From contig NZ_CP035503.1 in assembly GCF_006970865.1 (NCBI RefSeq), forward strand, positions 2,865,001 through 2,929,000: 64,000 nucleotides of DNA, read 5' to 3'. The stretch comes from Rhodoferax sediminis (GTDB lineage: Bacteria; Pseudomonadota; Gammaproteobacteria; Burkholderiales; Burkholderiaceae_C). Of the stretch, positions 8,778-17,865 are shown piece after piece. Position numbers and translations under genes: made by a program. A model generated the notes under the pieces. The model had not been told where the DNA came from, ran no database searches, and saw nothing but the letters and a program-made list of their open reading frames with translations. Position 1 is the stretch's first letter. Each line of letters starts with the position of its first letter.

Positions 8778-8838
8778 GCGCCGCGCCGGGCCGCCCCAAG
8801 CAAGCTCGCACCGCAATGCGCAGCATGGAGGTTACTCA
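8774..8838 (+). repeat. GC-rich operon-junction linker (copy A)
   Basis: Starting at the livG stop codon, the first 30 bases match 26 of 30 with the stretch starting at 38223, including GGGCCGCCCC followed by A/G and AGCAAG. The linker ends with a GGAGG ribosome site serving livF. It appears to be a recurrent non-coding spacer at gene junctions rather than a mobile element. Confidence 0.45.
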
Positions 8839-9543
8839 ATGACCACCGAGCTGCTGCGCATCGCGGGCCTGAACGCCTGGTATGGCGAATCGCACATCCT
8901 GCACGGCGTGGACCTCGCGGTGAGCCAGGGCGAAGTCGTGACGCTGCTCGGACGCAATGGCGCCGGGCGCACCACGACGATGCGCGCCATCGTCGGCCTC
9001 ACGGGCTCGCGCACCGGCTCCATCCAGGTGGCCGGCCAGGAAACCATCAAGCTGGCGCCGCACCGCATTGCCCGGCTGGGTGTCGGCTATTGCCCGGAAG
9101 AGCGCGGCATCTTCGCCAGCCTGTCCGCCGAAGAAAACCTGATGCTGCCGCCCGCGGTGGCCCCCGGCGGCATGAGCGTGGACGAGATCTACGCCATGTT
9201 TCCGAATCTGAAAGAACGCGCCAGCAGCCCGGGCACGCGCCTGTCGGGCGGCGAACAGCAAATGCTGGCGGTAGCGCGAATTCTGCGCACCGGCGCACGC
9301 CTGCTGCTGCTGGACGAGATCTCGGAAGGCCTGGCCCCGGTGATCGTGCAAAAGCTCGCCGAGATGATTCTGACCCTCAAGGCCAAGGGTTACACCATCG
9401 TGCTGGTCGAGCAGAACTTTCGCTTCGCGGCGCCGCTGGCCGACCGCTTCTACATCATGGAACACGGGCGCATCGTGCGCCAGTTCAGGCAGGCCGAACT
9501 CGAGCAGAACATGGGAATGCTGCAGGAGTACCTCGGGGTCTAG
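8839..9543 (+). CDS. livF: Branched-chain amino acid-type ABC transporter ATP-binding protein (LivF-like) with Arg in Walker A
   Basis: A 234-residue second ATPase of the importer. The signature LSGGEQQMLAVAR and Walker B LLLLDEISEG are intact. However, the P-loop reads GRNGAGRT at 38-45, so the normally invariant Lys is Arg44 (codon CGC). Lys-to-Arg changes usually impair nucleotide hydrolysis, so this subunit may be a weakened or asymmetric site, or represent a tolerated subfamily variant. The ATG at 8839 is set by GGAGG seven bases upstream. It sits between livG and the binding-protein gene in one operon. Confidence 0.9.
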   Translation: MTTELLRIAGLNAWYGESHILHGVDLAVSQGEVVTLLGRNGAGRTTTMRAIVGLTGSRTGSIQVAGQETIKLAPHRIARLGVGYCPEERGIFASLSAEENLMLPPAVAPGGMSVDEIYAMFPNLKERASSPGTRLSGGEQQMLAVARILRTGARLLLLDEISEGLAPVIVQKLAEMILTLKAKGYTIVLVEQNFRFAAPLADRFYIMEHGRIVRQFRQAELEQNMGMLQEYLGV

Positions 9544-9602
9544 GCGCCCTGCTCAATCGCCTCAATTTCGCGTTTTATTTCCACGTCAACCAGGAGTCAA
9601 CC

Positions 9603-10799
9603 ATGAAACTTAAAACTCTCGTCGCAGCGATCGCCATCGGGCTCGGCAGCATGGCCGTGCAGGCGCAGGGCACCGGTCCGATCAAGATCGGCATGATCAC
9701 GGACATGTCGGGCATCTATGCCGACATCGACGGTCCCGCGGGTGTCGAAATGGTCAAGTGGGCCGTGCAGGACTTTGGCGGCAAGGTGCTGGGCCGCCCA
9801 ATCGAAGTATTGTCTGCGGATCACCAGAACAAGCCGGACATCGGCAGCTCTACGGCGCGCGAGTGGGCCGACAAGGATCATCTGGCGATGCTGGTGGGCG
9901 GCACCAATTCGGGCGTGAACTTGGCCATGGCCAAGGTCGCCGCCGAGAAAAAAATCCCGCTCCTCGCCATCGGCCCCGGCTCTGCGCGCCTAACCAACGA
10001 GGATTGCACGCCTTACACCGTCCATTACGCCTACGACACCGTGGCGCTGGCCAAGGTTGCGGGCTCGGCACTGGTCAAGCAGGGTTACAAGAACTGGTTT
10101 TTCCTGACGGCTGACTACGCCTTCGGCAAGTCGCTGCAGGCCGATGCGACGACCGTGATCAAGGCCAACGGCGGCACGGTGGCGGGCTCGGTGCTGGCGC
10201 CGCTGGGTGCATCCGATTTCTCATCCTTCCTGTTGCAGGCGCAGTCCTCCAAGGCGCAGATCCTGGCGATGGCCAACGCTGGCGGCGACTTCATCAATGC
10301 CATGAAAGCAGCCAAGGAATTCGGCATTGACAAGACCATGAAAATCGCCGGCCTGCTGGTGTTCATCAACGACGTGCACAGCCTGGGCCTGAACGCGACG
10401 GCCGGCCTGCAACTGGCCGACAGCTGGTACTGGAACCAGGACGACGCCTCACGCAAGTTTGCGCACCGCTTCTTCGACAAATACAAACGCATGCCCAGCA
10501 GCCTGCAGGCTGCCGACTATTCGGTGACGACGACCTGGCTGAAGGCGGTGCAGAAGGCCGGCACCACCGAAGGCGACAAGGTGATGGCCACCCTCAAGAG
10601 CATGAAGATCGACGACTTCTACAACAAGGGCCATATCCGCGCCGACGGCCGCATGATCCACGACATGTACCTGTTCCAGGTCAAGACCGCCAAGGAATCC
10701 ACGACACCCTGGGACTACTACAAGTTGGTCGCCACGGTTCCCGGAGACCAGGCATTCACGACCGTGGCCGAGTCCAAGTGCTCACTGCTGAAGAAGTAA
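9603..10799 (+). CDS. Periplasmic substrate-binding protein of the Liv-type ABC importer
   Basis: A 398-residue type I periplasmic binding protein (Leu/Ile/Val-binding family). It has a signal peptide with cleavage expected near AVQA (about residue 21), the opening strand IKIGMITDMSG, the ligand-lobe motif VGGTNSGVNLA and a two-lobe pattern throughout. It captures an amino acid, amide or aromatic acid for the LivGFHM system; the ligand cannot be assigned. The start at 9603 follows CAGGAGTCAACC. A stable hairpin follows its stop codon before livH, which could keep this component more abundant than the membrane subunits. Confidence 0.9.
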   Translation: MKLKTLVAAIAIGLGSMAVQAQGTGPIKIGMITDMSGIYADIDGPAGVEMVKWAVQDFGGKVLGRPIEVLSADHQNKPDIGSSTAREWADKDHLAMLVGGTNSGVNLAMAKVAAEKKIPLLAIGPGSARLTNEDCTPYTVHYAYDTVALAKVAGSALVKQGYKNWFFLTADYAFGKSLQADATTVIKANGGTVAGSVLAPLGASDFSSFLLQAQSSKAQILAMANAGGDFINAMKAAKEFGIDKTMKIAGLLVFINDVHSLGLNATAGLQLADSWYWNQDDASRKFAHRFFDKYKRMPSSLQAADYSVTTTWLKAVQKAGTTEGDKVMATLKSMKIDDFYNKGHIRADGRMIHDMYLFQVKTAKESTTPWDYYKLVATVPGDQAFTTVAESKCSLLKK

Positions 10800-10820
10800 A
10801 ACACAAATCAAAGCTCCTTT

Positions 10821-10849
10821 CTGCCGGCCATCAACGGGATGGCCGGCAG
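10821..10849 (+). terminator. Intra-operon stem-loop between binding-protein gene and livH
   Basis: A perfect 11-bp inverted repeat: CTGCCGGCCAT at 10821-10831 and its complement at 10839-10849, with a 7-base loop. It lies 22 bases after the binding-protein stop and 33 bases before livH. No T-run follows, so it looks like an mRNA-stabilising or attenuating hairpin rather than a full intrinsic terminator. Confidence 0.6.
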
Positions 10850-10882
10850 CTTGTTGGGCTCATGGTCATTTGACGGGTATTC

Positions 10883-11767
10883 ATGGAAATTTTTGGCATT
10901 CCCCTGCAAGCCTTCCTCGGCCAGCTGTTGCTGGGGCTGGTCAATGGCGCGTTCTATGCCATGCTCAGCTTGGGGCTGGCCGTCATCTTCGGCCTGCTCG
11001 GCATCATCAACTTCGCCCACGGCGCGCTCTATATGGTGGGCGCCTACGCGGGCTGGATCCTGCTCAACTCGTTCGGCGTCAACTACTGGTTTGCGCTGGT
11101 GCTCGCCCCGTTGGCCGTGGGAATACTCGGCATCGTGATTGAACGGCTTTTCTTGCGGCACCTGTACAAGCTCGACCCGCTGTACGGCCTGCTACTGACG
11201 TTTGGCCTGGCACAGATCATGGAAGGCATTTTCCGCTACCAGTTCGGTGTATCGGGCGAGTCCTACCCGGTTCCCGATGCACTGGCGGGGGCCACCAACC
11301 TCGGCTTCATGGTGCTGCCCAACTATCGCGCGTGGGTGGTGCTGGCGTCGCTGGTGGTTTGCCTGGGCACCTGGTTCCTGATCGAGCGCACGCGGCTCGG
11401 CGCCTACCTGCGCGCCGGCACGGAAAACGCGCCGCTGGTGCAGGCCTTTGGTGTGAATGTTCCGCTGATGGTGCTGCTGACCTTTGGCGGTGGCTCGGCA
11501 TTGGCCGCACTGGCCGGTGTGCTGGCGTCGCCCATCATCCAGGTCACCCCGCTGATGGGCTCGAACCTGATCATCGTGGTGTTTGCCGTGGTGGTGATTG
11601 GCGGCATGGGCTCGATCCTGGGATCCATCATCAGCGGCCTAGGGTTGGGCGTGATTGAAGGATTCACACGCGTGTTCTACCCCGAGGCATCGAATGTCAT
11701 CGTGTTCGTCGTGATGGTCATCGTGCTGGTGCTGCGCCCAGCCGGCCTGTTCGGCAAGGAGGCCTGA
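10883..11767 (+). CDS. livH: Branched-chain amino acid-type ABC transporter permease (LivH-like)
   Basis: A 294-residue inner-membrane permease with about eight TM helices. The family signature LVNGAFYAMLSLGLAVIFGLLGIINFAHGA is split between TM2 and the re-entrant region (about residues 19-48). The C-terminal coupling region carries VIGGMGSILGSIISGLGLG. It forms the translocation channel with LivM. A possible second ATG lies upstream, but MEIFGIPLQ at 10883 matches family starts. Three bases separate its stop from livM, indicating tight cotranscription. Confidence 0.93.
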   Translation: MEIFGIPLQAFLGQLLLGLVNGAFYAMLSLGLAVIFGLLGIINFAHGALYMVGAYAGWILLNSFGVNYWFALVLAPLAVGILGIVIERLFLRHLYKLDPLYGLLLTFGLAQIMEGIFRYQFGVSGESYPVPDALAGATNLGFMVLPNYRAWVVLASLVVCLGTWFLIERTRLGAYLRAGTENAPLVQAFGVNVPLMVLLTFGGGSALAALAGVLASPIIQVTPLMGSNLIIVVFAVVVIGGMGSILGSIISGLGLGVIEGFTRVFYPEASNVIVFVVMVIVLVLRPAGLFGKEA

Positions 11768-11770
11768 GCC

Positions 11771-12772
11771 ATGACCCCGACCCGCATGACCCGAGCCGCC
11801 AGACTGACCCGCATCGCCTACATCGGCATGCTGGTACTGCTGCTCGTCGCACCCCTGCTCGGCCTGTACCCGGTGTTTGTGATGAAGCTGCTGTGCTTCG
11901 CGCTGTTTGCCTGTGCCCTGAATCTTTTGCTGGGCTTCACCGGTCTGCTCTCGTTCGGGCACGCCGCCTTTTTTGGTGGAGCCGCCTACGTCTGTGGCTG
12001 GTTCATCAAGGCGCAGCACTGGTCGCCCGAGCTGGGCCTGCTCGCCGGTGTGGTGGTGGCGGCGCTGATCGGCCTGGCCATCGGCCTGGTGGCGATCCGG
12101 CGCCAGGGCATCTACTTCGCCATGATCACGCTGGCTATGGCACAGATGGTGTATTTCGTCTGCCTGCAAGCCCCGTTCACGGGGGGTGAGGATGGTTTGC
12201 AGGGCGTGCCGCGCGGCGCGCTGTTCGGACTGCTGCGACTGGATTCCGACACCACCATGTACTACTTCGTGGTCGCGGTCTTTGTGCTGGCCTTTCTGGT
12301 GATCTCGCGCATTGTTCATTCGCCTTACGGCCAGGTGCTCAAAATGATCCGCGAGAACGAACCACGCGCCATCTCGCTGGGCTACCAGGTGGACCGCTAC
12401 AAGCTATTGGCTTTTGTGCTGTCGGCCGCGCTGGCCGGGCTGGCCGGCTCGCTCAAGACGCTGGTGATGGGTTTTGCCTCGCTGACGGACGTGCACTGGT
12501 CGATGTCGGGCGAGGTGATCCTGATGACCCTGGTGGGGGGCGTGGGCACCTTCTTCGGACCCGCCCTGGGCGCCGGCATCGTGAGTTCGCTGCAGGACCA
12601 GCTGGCCGACAAGGTGGGCGCCTGGGTCACCGTGATCATCGGCGTGATTTTCGTGGTCTGCGTGCTGGCGTTCCGCCGCGGCATTGTGGGCGAAGCCCTG
12701 GCCTACTTCGAGCGCCGGCGCCGGCCTGGCGCCGCAACGACCGCTCAGGCCACTGACACCGACGTGGCGTGA
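11771..12772 (+). CDS. livM: Branched-chain amino acid-type ABC transporter permease (LivM-like)
   Basis: A 333-residue inner-membrane partner of LivH. Motifs include LNLLLGFTGLLSFGHAAFFGGAAY (split over two helices near residues 50-75) and the coupling loop VGGVGTFFGPALGAG. The conserved RENEPRAISLGYQVDRYK stretch before the last helices is typical of LivM. Last gene of the importer operon; it converges with the EmrB-type gene on the other strand 22 bp away, with no visible strong terminator between them. Confidence 0.93.
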   Translation: MTPTRMTRAARLTRIAYIGMLVLLLVAPLLGLYPVFVMKLLCFALFACALNLLLGFTGLLSFGHAAFFGGAAYVCGWFIKAQHWSPELGLLAGVVVAALIGLAIGLVAIRRQGIYFAMITLAMAQMVYFVCLQAPFTGGEDGLQGVPRGALFGLLRLDSDTTMYYFVVAVFVLAFLVISRIVHSPYGQVLKMIRENEPRAISLGYQVDRYKLLAFVLSAALAGLAGSLKTLVMGFASLTDVHWSMSGEVILMTLVGGVGTFFGPALGAGIVSSLQDQLADKVGAWVTVIIGVIFVVCVLAFRRGIVGEALAYFERRRRPGAATTAQATDTDVA

Positions 12773-12794
12773 TGTCGCCGCTGGTCGCGCCCGG

Positions 12795-14354
12795 TCAGTG
12801 GGCGCCGGCCGCCGCACTGGCGCCACCGGTCCCGTGCTTCGGGTGCGTCAGCCAGATCAGCGGGATCAGCACCACGAAAATCACCGCAGAGACGTAGAAC
12901 AGGTCATTCGCCGCCAGCATGAAGGACTGCTGATCCACCAGCCGGTTGATCTGCGCCAGCGCCTGCGCGGGGCTCATACCGGCAGCCTGCAGACCCGCCA
13001 GTGTGCTTCTCGCGGCCTGGCTCCCGTTGGTCACCGCCTCGGCCAGATGTGCATGGTGCATGGCAGCGCGGTTTTCCCACAGCGTGGTCGTGATCGAGGT
13101 GCCGAAGCCGCCCGCCGTGATGCGCACGAAATTGAATAACCCCGTAGCGGCCGGAATGCGTTGCTGCGGCAGGCCCGATAGCGTGACGGTCGTGAGCGGA
13201 ATGAAGAAGAACGCCATCGCAACGCCCTGGATGATGGTGGGCACCATGATGGTGCCGAAATCGGCCTGGGTGTTAAAGAGCGAGCGCATCCACAGCACCA
13301 GCGCAAAAATCAGAAACGAAAATGTCGCAAAGGGGCGCGCATCGAATCGGCCCAGGCCCTTGCCCACGATGGGCGACAGGATCAGCGCAAAGATGCCGAC
13401 TGGTGCGAGCACCATGCCCGCCTCGGTCGCGGTGTAGCCCATATATTGCTGCAGCCACAGCGGCAGCAGCACCACGTTGCCAAAAAAGACGCCATAGCCG
13501 ACGGAAATCGCCACCGTTCCGGCCCAGAAATTGCGCCCCATGAAGAGCGACAGGTCCACCACGGGATGTTTTTCGGTCAGCTCCCAGATCAGGAAGAAAA
13601 CAAAACCCAGTACGGCCGTCACCGCCAGTGTGATGATGACGTTCGAATGAAACCAGTCGAGATCCTTGCCGTTATCGAGCATGATTTGCATGGCGCCGAC
13701 CCAGATCACGAGCGCGATCAACCCGACCGTATCGATCGGCAGCTTCTGGGTCACGTTTTCGCGCTTGCGGAAAATGCTCCAGATGGCAATGGCAGCCATG
13801 ATGCCGACCGGTATATTGATGTAGAAGATCCAGGGCCACGAAATGTTGTCGGTGATCCATCCACCCAGTAAAGGCCCCACCACCGGCGCGATCAGCACCG
13901 TCATGGACCACATCGCCATGGCCAGGCCTGCGAGCGCCTTCGGATAACTCGCCAGCAGCAGTGACTGCGACAGCGGAATCATCGGACCCGCGACAAAACC
14001 CTGCAGGACGCGAAAGGCGATCAATACCGTCATGTTGGGTGCCAGGCCGCACAGCCACGAACTCAACACGAACAGCAGCACGCTCGTGACAAACACCCGC
14101 ACCTGGCCAAAGCGCTGCGACAGCCAGCCTGTGAGCGGCACGGAAATGGCGTTGGCCACCGCAAAACTCGTGATGACCCAGGTACCCTGGTTCGCACTCA
14201 CGCCGAGATCACCCGCGATGGCGGGCAGCGAGACGTTGGCGATCGACGAGTCGAGCACGTTCATGAAGGTGGCCGCTGAAACTGCCAGCGTGCCCCACAT
14301 GCGCATCGAGCCTTCCAGCGGCGGTTGCTCGATAAAGTTAGAAGTGGAGGCCAT
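12795..14354 (-). CDS. emrB: DHA2-family MFS multidrug efflux transporter (EmrB-like)
   Basis: A 519-residue, 14-TM major facilitator of the DHA2/EmrB group. It has the N-terminal motif LDSSIANVSLPAIAGDLG (about 31-48), TGWLSQRFG motif A after TM2, and the motif-C-like GPLLGGWITDNISWPWIFYIN. It exports hydrophobic compounds using the proton gradient. With the EmrA-type adaptor and NodT-type channel encoded upstream on the same strand it would form a three-component pump. Third structural gene of the marR-led operon. Confidence 0.93.
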   Translation of the reverse strand: MASTSNFIEQPPLEGSMRMWGTLAVSAATFMNVLDSSIANVSLPAIAGDLGVSANQGTWVITSFAVANAISVPLTGWLSQRFGQVRVFVTSVLLFVLSSWLCGLAPNMTVLIAFRVLQGFVAGPMIPLSQSLLLASYPKALAGLAMAMWSMTVLIAPVVGPLLGGWITDNISWPWIFYINIPVGIMAAIAIWSIFRKRENVTQKLPIDTVGLIALVIWVGAMQIMLDNGKDLDWFHSNVIITLAVTAVLGFVFFLIWELTEKHPVVDLSLFMGRNFWAGTVAISVGYGVFFGNVVLLPLWLQQYMGYTATEAGMVLAPVGIFALILSPIVGKGLGRFDARPFATFSFLIFALVLWMRSLFNTQADFGTIMVPTIIQGVAMAFFFIPLTTVTLSGLPQQRIPAATGLFNFVRITAGGFGTSITTTLWENRAAMHHAHLAEAVTNGSQAARSTLAGLQAAGMSPAQALAQINRLVDQQSFMLAANDLFYVSAVIFVVLIPLIWLTHPKHGTGGASAAAGAH

Positions 14355-14452
14355 GACGGAAGTGCCTTGAAGGAAACACGACGGAGGGTAAATGCGCGCG
14401 ACGCGAGCCGTTTCGGAAGGAACTGTGCGGCCCGGCTTGAACGTTTACGGGG

Positions 14453-15778
14453 TCAATTCAGCACGGTGGCCGACGCCGGGGCGACCGCTCGCGACGCTGC
14501 CAGTGCTTTGCCCGCATCCACCGCCGGCGACTTCCCGGACGCCGCGGCCGGCGCCGCTTTGGCGGCACCCGAGTTGGCGGCAATCACGCGGCGCACCTCG
14601 GCGTTGGCACCTTCGTCCAGCGCCGCATAGACCTGCGTCTGCGTCGCCGCGGTGGCGCTCGGCGCGTCGGCCAGGGTCTTGCCGCCCTTGTGGGTCACGT
14701 CCACCGTGGCATCCATCGACAGCCCCACACGCAGCGGATGCGCTGCCAGCTGCTGGGGATCGAGCGCGATGCGCACCGGCACGCGCTGCACCACCTTGAT
14801 CCAGTTGCCGGTGGCGTTTTGCGCCGGCAGCAATGCGAAGGCGGCACCGGTTCCGGCACCGAGCCCCACCACGTGTCCCTTGTATTCGACCTTGCTGCCA
14901 TACACGTCGGCCGTCAGTGTGGCGGGCTGGTCAATACGGATATTGCGCAGCTGCACTTCCTTGAAGTTGGCATCGACCCAGACCTGATTCAAAGGCACGA
15001 TGGACATCAGGGGCGTGCCGGCAGCCACACGCTGGCCCAACTGCACCGAACGCCGCGCCACGTAACCATCCACAGGCGCAGGCATGGTGGCGCGCTGCGT
15101 GGCCAGGTAGGCCTCGCGCACCTTGGCCGCGGCCGCCTGCACGCTCGGGTGCTGTTCGACGGTCGTGCCTTCGGTCATGGACTGGTTGCTTGCGAGTTGC
15201 TCCCGGGCCGCCACGACAGCGGCCTGGGCGGCAGCCTCGGCGCTTTGGGCAACCGCCAGCTGGGTGCGCGCATGCTCAAGTTCTTCTTTGGACACGGCCC
15301 CATTGCCCGCCAGCGACTGGCGCCGGTTCAGATCGTCCCTGGCGCGACTGATGTCGCTCTGCGCCTTCACCACATCGGCTTCGCGCAGCGTGATCTGCGC
15401 GGCAAGCGTGCCATTGTTGGCGTACAGCGTGCGCACCTGGCGCACGGCCTGCCCGAGGTTGGCTTCGGCCTGCTCCAGCGCGACCCTGGCATCGGCGGGA
15501 TCGAACTTGACCAGCGGCTGGCCGGCGCGCACGAAGTCGGTGTCGTCGGCCATGATGGCCATCACCGTGCCGCTGATCTGCGGCGTGATCTGGATCACGT
15601 TGCCCTGCACATAGGCGTTGTCAGTGTCCTCAAAATGGCTCGCGACGACCCATTCGTAGGCGGCCCAGCCCAGGCCGGCCAGCACGACCACGGTCGCCAG
15701 CGTCATCAGCGCCTTTTTGCGCCTGGGGTTGCCGGCGGGAATGCTTTGATCTGCGGAGGTTTGCGTTGCGTCGTTCAT
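14453..15778 (-). CDS. emrA: HlyD/EmrA-family membrane fusion protein
   Basis: A 441-residue periplasmic adaptor with one N-terminal TM helix (about residues 24-45), a biotinyl-lipoyl-like segment (DNAYVQGNVIQITPQISG), a long alpha-helical hairpin (about 105-215) and a closing beta-barrel (MPAPVDGYVARRSVQLGQRV). It bridges the inner-membrane EmrB-like pump to the outer-membrane factor. The C-terminal 60 residues are Ala/Pro-rich and low in complexity, longer than in E. coli EmrA (390 residues). Second structural gene of the operon. Confidence 0.92.
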   Translation of the reverse strand: MNDATQTSADQSIPAGNPRRKKALMTLATVVVLAGLGWAAYEWVVASHFEDTDNAYVQGNVIQITPQISGTVMAIMADDTDFVRAGQPLVKFDPADARVALEQAEANLGQAVRQVRTLYANNGTLAAQITLREADVVKAQSDISRARDDLNRRQSLAGNGAVSKEELEHARTQLAVAQSAEAAAQAAVVAAREQLASNQSMTEGTTVEQHPSVQAAAAKVREAYLATQRATMPAPVDGYVARRSVQLGQRVAAGTPLMSIVPLNQVWVDANFKEVQLRNIRIDQPATLTADVYGSKVEYKGHVVGLGAGTGAAFALLPAQNATGNWIKVVQRVPVRIALDPQQLAAHPLRVGLSMDATVDVTHKGGKTLADAPSATAATQTQVYAALDEGANAEVRRVIAANSGAAKAAPAAASGKSPAVDAGKALAASRAVAPASATVLN

Positions 15779-15814
15779 GATGCTTGATTTGCGGGTGTGA
15801 ATCGGGGGAGTGAA

Positions 15815-17341
15815 TTATTTTTGTGCGGTGGTGGTGCCAGCCACCTGGCCGGCACCGGGCTGGGTCACGGCCCCGGTCTGATAGCCGGCGCTAGATTGAG
15901 CAACGGCGTCGGCCTGGTAGCCGCCGCCGAGGGCGCGGATCAGCGCGACTTGCGTGTCCAGCGCACGCGCGCTCAGGTCCACGGCGAGGCGGCGCTGGCC
16001 GAGCACACTGGTCTCGGCGGTCAATACGTTGAGGTAGTTGCCCAGCCCGGCCTTGTAGCGTTGCACGGCGATCTCGTAGGCGCCCTCGGCCGCGGCTTGC
16101 GCAGCGCGCTGCTCGGTCTGCTGGCGCACGATGGATTGCGAGGAGGCGACCTGGTCGGCCACATCGCGCACGGCGTCGATCACGGCGGCGTTGTAACTCT
16201 CGACAGCGGCGTCCTGGTCCGCGGCTTTGCCGCGCAGGTTGGCGCGCAGGCGCCCTCCCTCGAAAATCGGCAGCGTCAGCGCCGGGCCGACGTTCCATTG
16301 CTCACTGCCGCTCCTGAACAGTTGCCCGAAGCCGAGACTGGAGAAGCCGGCAAAGGCCGCCAGATTGATGTTGGGATAAAACTGCGCCTTGGCACTGGCC
16401 ACGTCCTTCGTGGACGCTTCGACGCGCCAGCGGGCCGCCACAATGTCGGCGCGACGGCCCAGCAGATCGGCCGGGATCACTGGCGCGGATGCTATGCCTT
16501 TAATAGCTGAAAGTGAAGGTGCAGTATGGGCTTGCGCCGCATTTGGTTGCCCAACCAGTGCACCCAGCGCATTGCGGGTCAGTGCGATCTGTTCCTGCAG
16601 CGCCTCGATCTGCTGGCGCGCGTCGGGCAGGCCGCCTTCGCTCTCGCGCAGTTCCAGTTTGGTATCGAGCCCGGCGCTGAAGCGATCGTGCACGATGGCC
16701 AGTGTTTCTTCGCGCTGGGCCAGCGTGCGCCGCCCCACGGCCAGTTGGTCATTCAGGCGCGCCAGCTGGAAATAGCTGCGCGTGACCTGGCTGGCCAGCA
16801 GCACACGCGCGGCTTGGGCATCGGCCTCGGCCGCCTTGGCCGTGCCGATCGCGGCGTCAAGAGCGGCGCGGTTCTTGCCGAAGAAATCAAGCTCCCAGCT
16901 CGCGTTCAGCTGGGCGTCGCCCGAGTTGTAAATCGCGCCGCCCAACGGCGGCGGGTAGATGTAATTGCCACTGAACTTCTGCCGGTTCAGATTCATTGCG
17001 CCGCCTACTTGCGGCAGCGTCGCGGCCCGGACCACTCCTGCCATGGCCTGGGCCCGGGCGAGGCGGGCCTGGGCCAGCTTCAGGCTCGGGTTGCTGGCGA
17101 GCGCCTGCGCGATCAGCTGGTCGAGCTGCGCATCACCGAATTCCAGCCACCATTGTGCAGACACGGCGGGCGCCGCAGCGCTGCCGGTGCTCAGGCCGAG
17201 CGAGGCCGGATCGCGCATGCTTGACTGTGCCGGCGCAACGCCCGACATGTCGGCACAGGCACTCAAGCCCAGCGCCAGCACGAGGACGCCAAGCTTGAGC
17301 CGACGCAGAGGTTCCGCCTCACGGGTCTTGTTATTTTTCAT
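15815..17341 (-). CDS. NodT-family outer membrane efflux lipoprotein (RND/MFS outer membrane factor)
   Basis: A 508-residue TolC-like channel protein. A lipoprotein signal with lipobox LSAC (KLGVLVLALGLSAC) is followed by two OEP repeats of paired strands and long helices, for example QWWLEFGDAQLDQLIAQAL and RADIVAARWRVEASTKDV. ATG at 17341 is chosen because the signal peptide follows; it overlaps the marR stop by 11 bases, showing translational coupling. About residues 266-284 (AQAHTAPSLSAIKGIASAP) are encoded by a copy of the dispersed repeat, replacing a loop between the two OEP halves. Confidence 0.93.
   Translation of the reverse strand: MKNNKTREAEPLRRLKLGVLVLALGLSACADMSGVAPAQSSMRDPASLGLSTGSAAAPAVSAQWWLEFGDAQLDQLIAQALASNPSLKLAQARLARAQAMAGVVRAATLPQVGGAMNLNRQKFSGNYIYPPPLGGAIYNSGDAQLNASWELDFFGKNRAALDAAIGTAKAAEADAQAARVLLASQVTRSYFQLARLNDQLAVGRRTLAQREETLAIVHDRFSAGLDTKLELRESEGGLPDARQQIEALQEQIALTRNALGALVGQPNAAQAHTAPSLSAIKGIASAPVIPADLLGRRADIVAARWRVEASTKDVASAKAQFYPNINLAAFAGFSSLGFGQLFRSGSEQWNVGPALTLPIFEGGRLRANLRGKAADQDAAVESYNAAVIDAVRDVADQVASSQSIVRQQTEQRAAQAAAEGAYEIAVQRYKAGLGNYLNVLTAETSVLGQRRLAVDLSARALDTQVALIRALGGGYQADAVAQSSAGYQTGAVTQPGAGQVAGTTTAQK
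16491..16546 (+). repeat. Dispersed ~60-bp repeat inside the NodT-family gene
   Basis: The 31 bases from TAATAGCTGAAAG onward (16501-16531) match 26 of 31 with the intergenic copy near 49639. The segment is read on the opposite strand as an in-frame Ala/Ser/Pro-rich loop of the outer membrane factor. Confidence 0.6.
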
Positions 17342-17858
17342 TCGATTCTCCAGTTGCGGCGAGAGCCTGGGCGTTGTCCAGGATGCGGCGCAAATAACCC
17401 TTGAGGGTCTGCCATTCTTCATACGTGAAACCTGCCAGACAAGCATTCTGGATGCGAGCGAGCACCTCAGGGATCTTCAGCGCAGCGGCGCGGCCCTCGT
17501 CAGTCAGTTGCAGTTTGACCACGCGGCGGTCCTGCGACGAGCGCTGGCGGCTGCACAGGCCCTTGGCCTCGACCCGGTCCAGCAGCCGCGTCATGGCGCC
17601 GGCGTCCAGTTCGCATTCGCGCGCCAGCCCGGCCGCCGTGTCGGCGTCGCCCACGTACAGCTTCACGAGCGGCACCCACTGCGCATTCGTCAGGCCATTG
17701 GGCTCCATCTCACGGTCCACCGCCTGCGTCACGCGGGTCACGGTCTTGCGCATCAGGTGACCGATGCTGTTCTCGGCAAAGTAGTTCTCCGCACGATAGA
17801 ACTCGGTCACCGGTGCCCCTTTGGCATCGGGCGGTGCGGCCATGTGTTTTTCATCCAT
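17331..17858 (-). CDS. MarR-family transcriptional regulator of the efflux operon
   Basis: A 175-residue winged-helix regulator with the MarR DNA-recognition region (LDAGAMTRLLDRVEAKGL, then the wing RQRSSQDRRVVKLQLTDEGR). MarR proteins usually repress their own operon and release DNA on binding phenolic or hydrophobic ligands, which fits the downstream efflux genes. It is the first gene of the marR-nodT-emrA-emrB operon and is divergent from an ABCB-type exporter 77 bp away. A near-consensus promoter with an imperfect palindrome lies in that gap. Confidence 0.92.
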   Translation of the reverse strand: MDEKHMAAPPDAKGAPVTEFYRAENYFAENSIGHLMRKTVTRVTQAVDREMEPNGLTNAQWVPLVKLYVGDADTAAGLARECELDAGAMTRLLDRVEAKGLCSRQRSSQDRRVVKLQLTDEGRAAALKIPEVLARIQNACLAGFTYEEWQTLKGYLRRILDNAQALAATGESNEK

Positions 17859-17865
17859 GCCCGAA

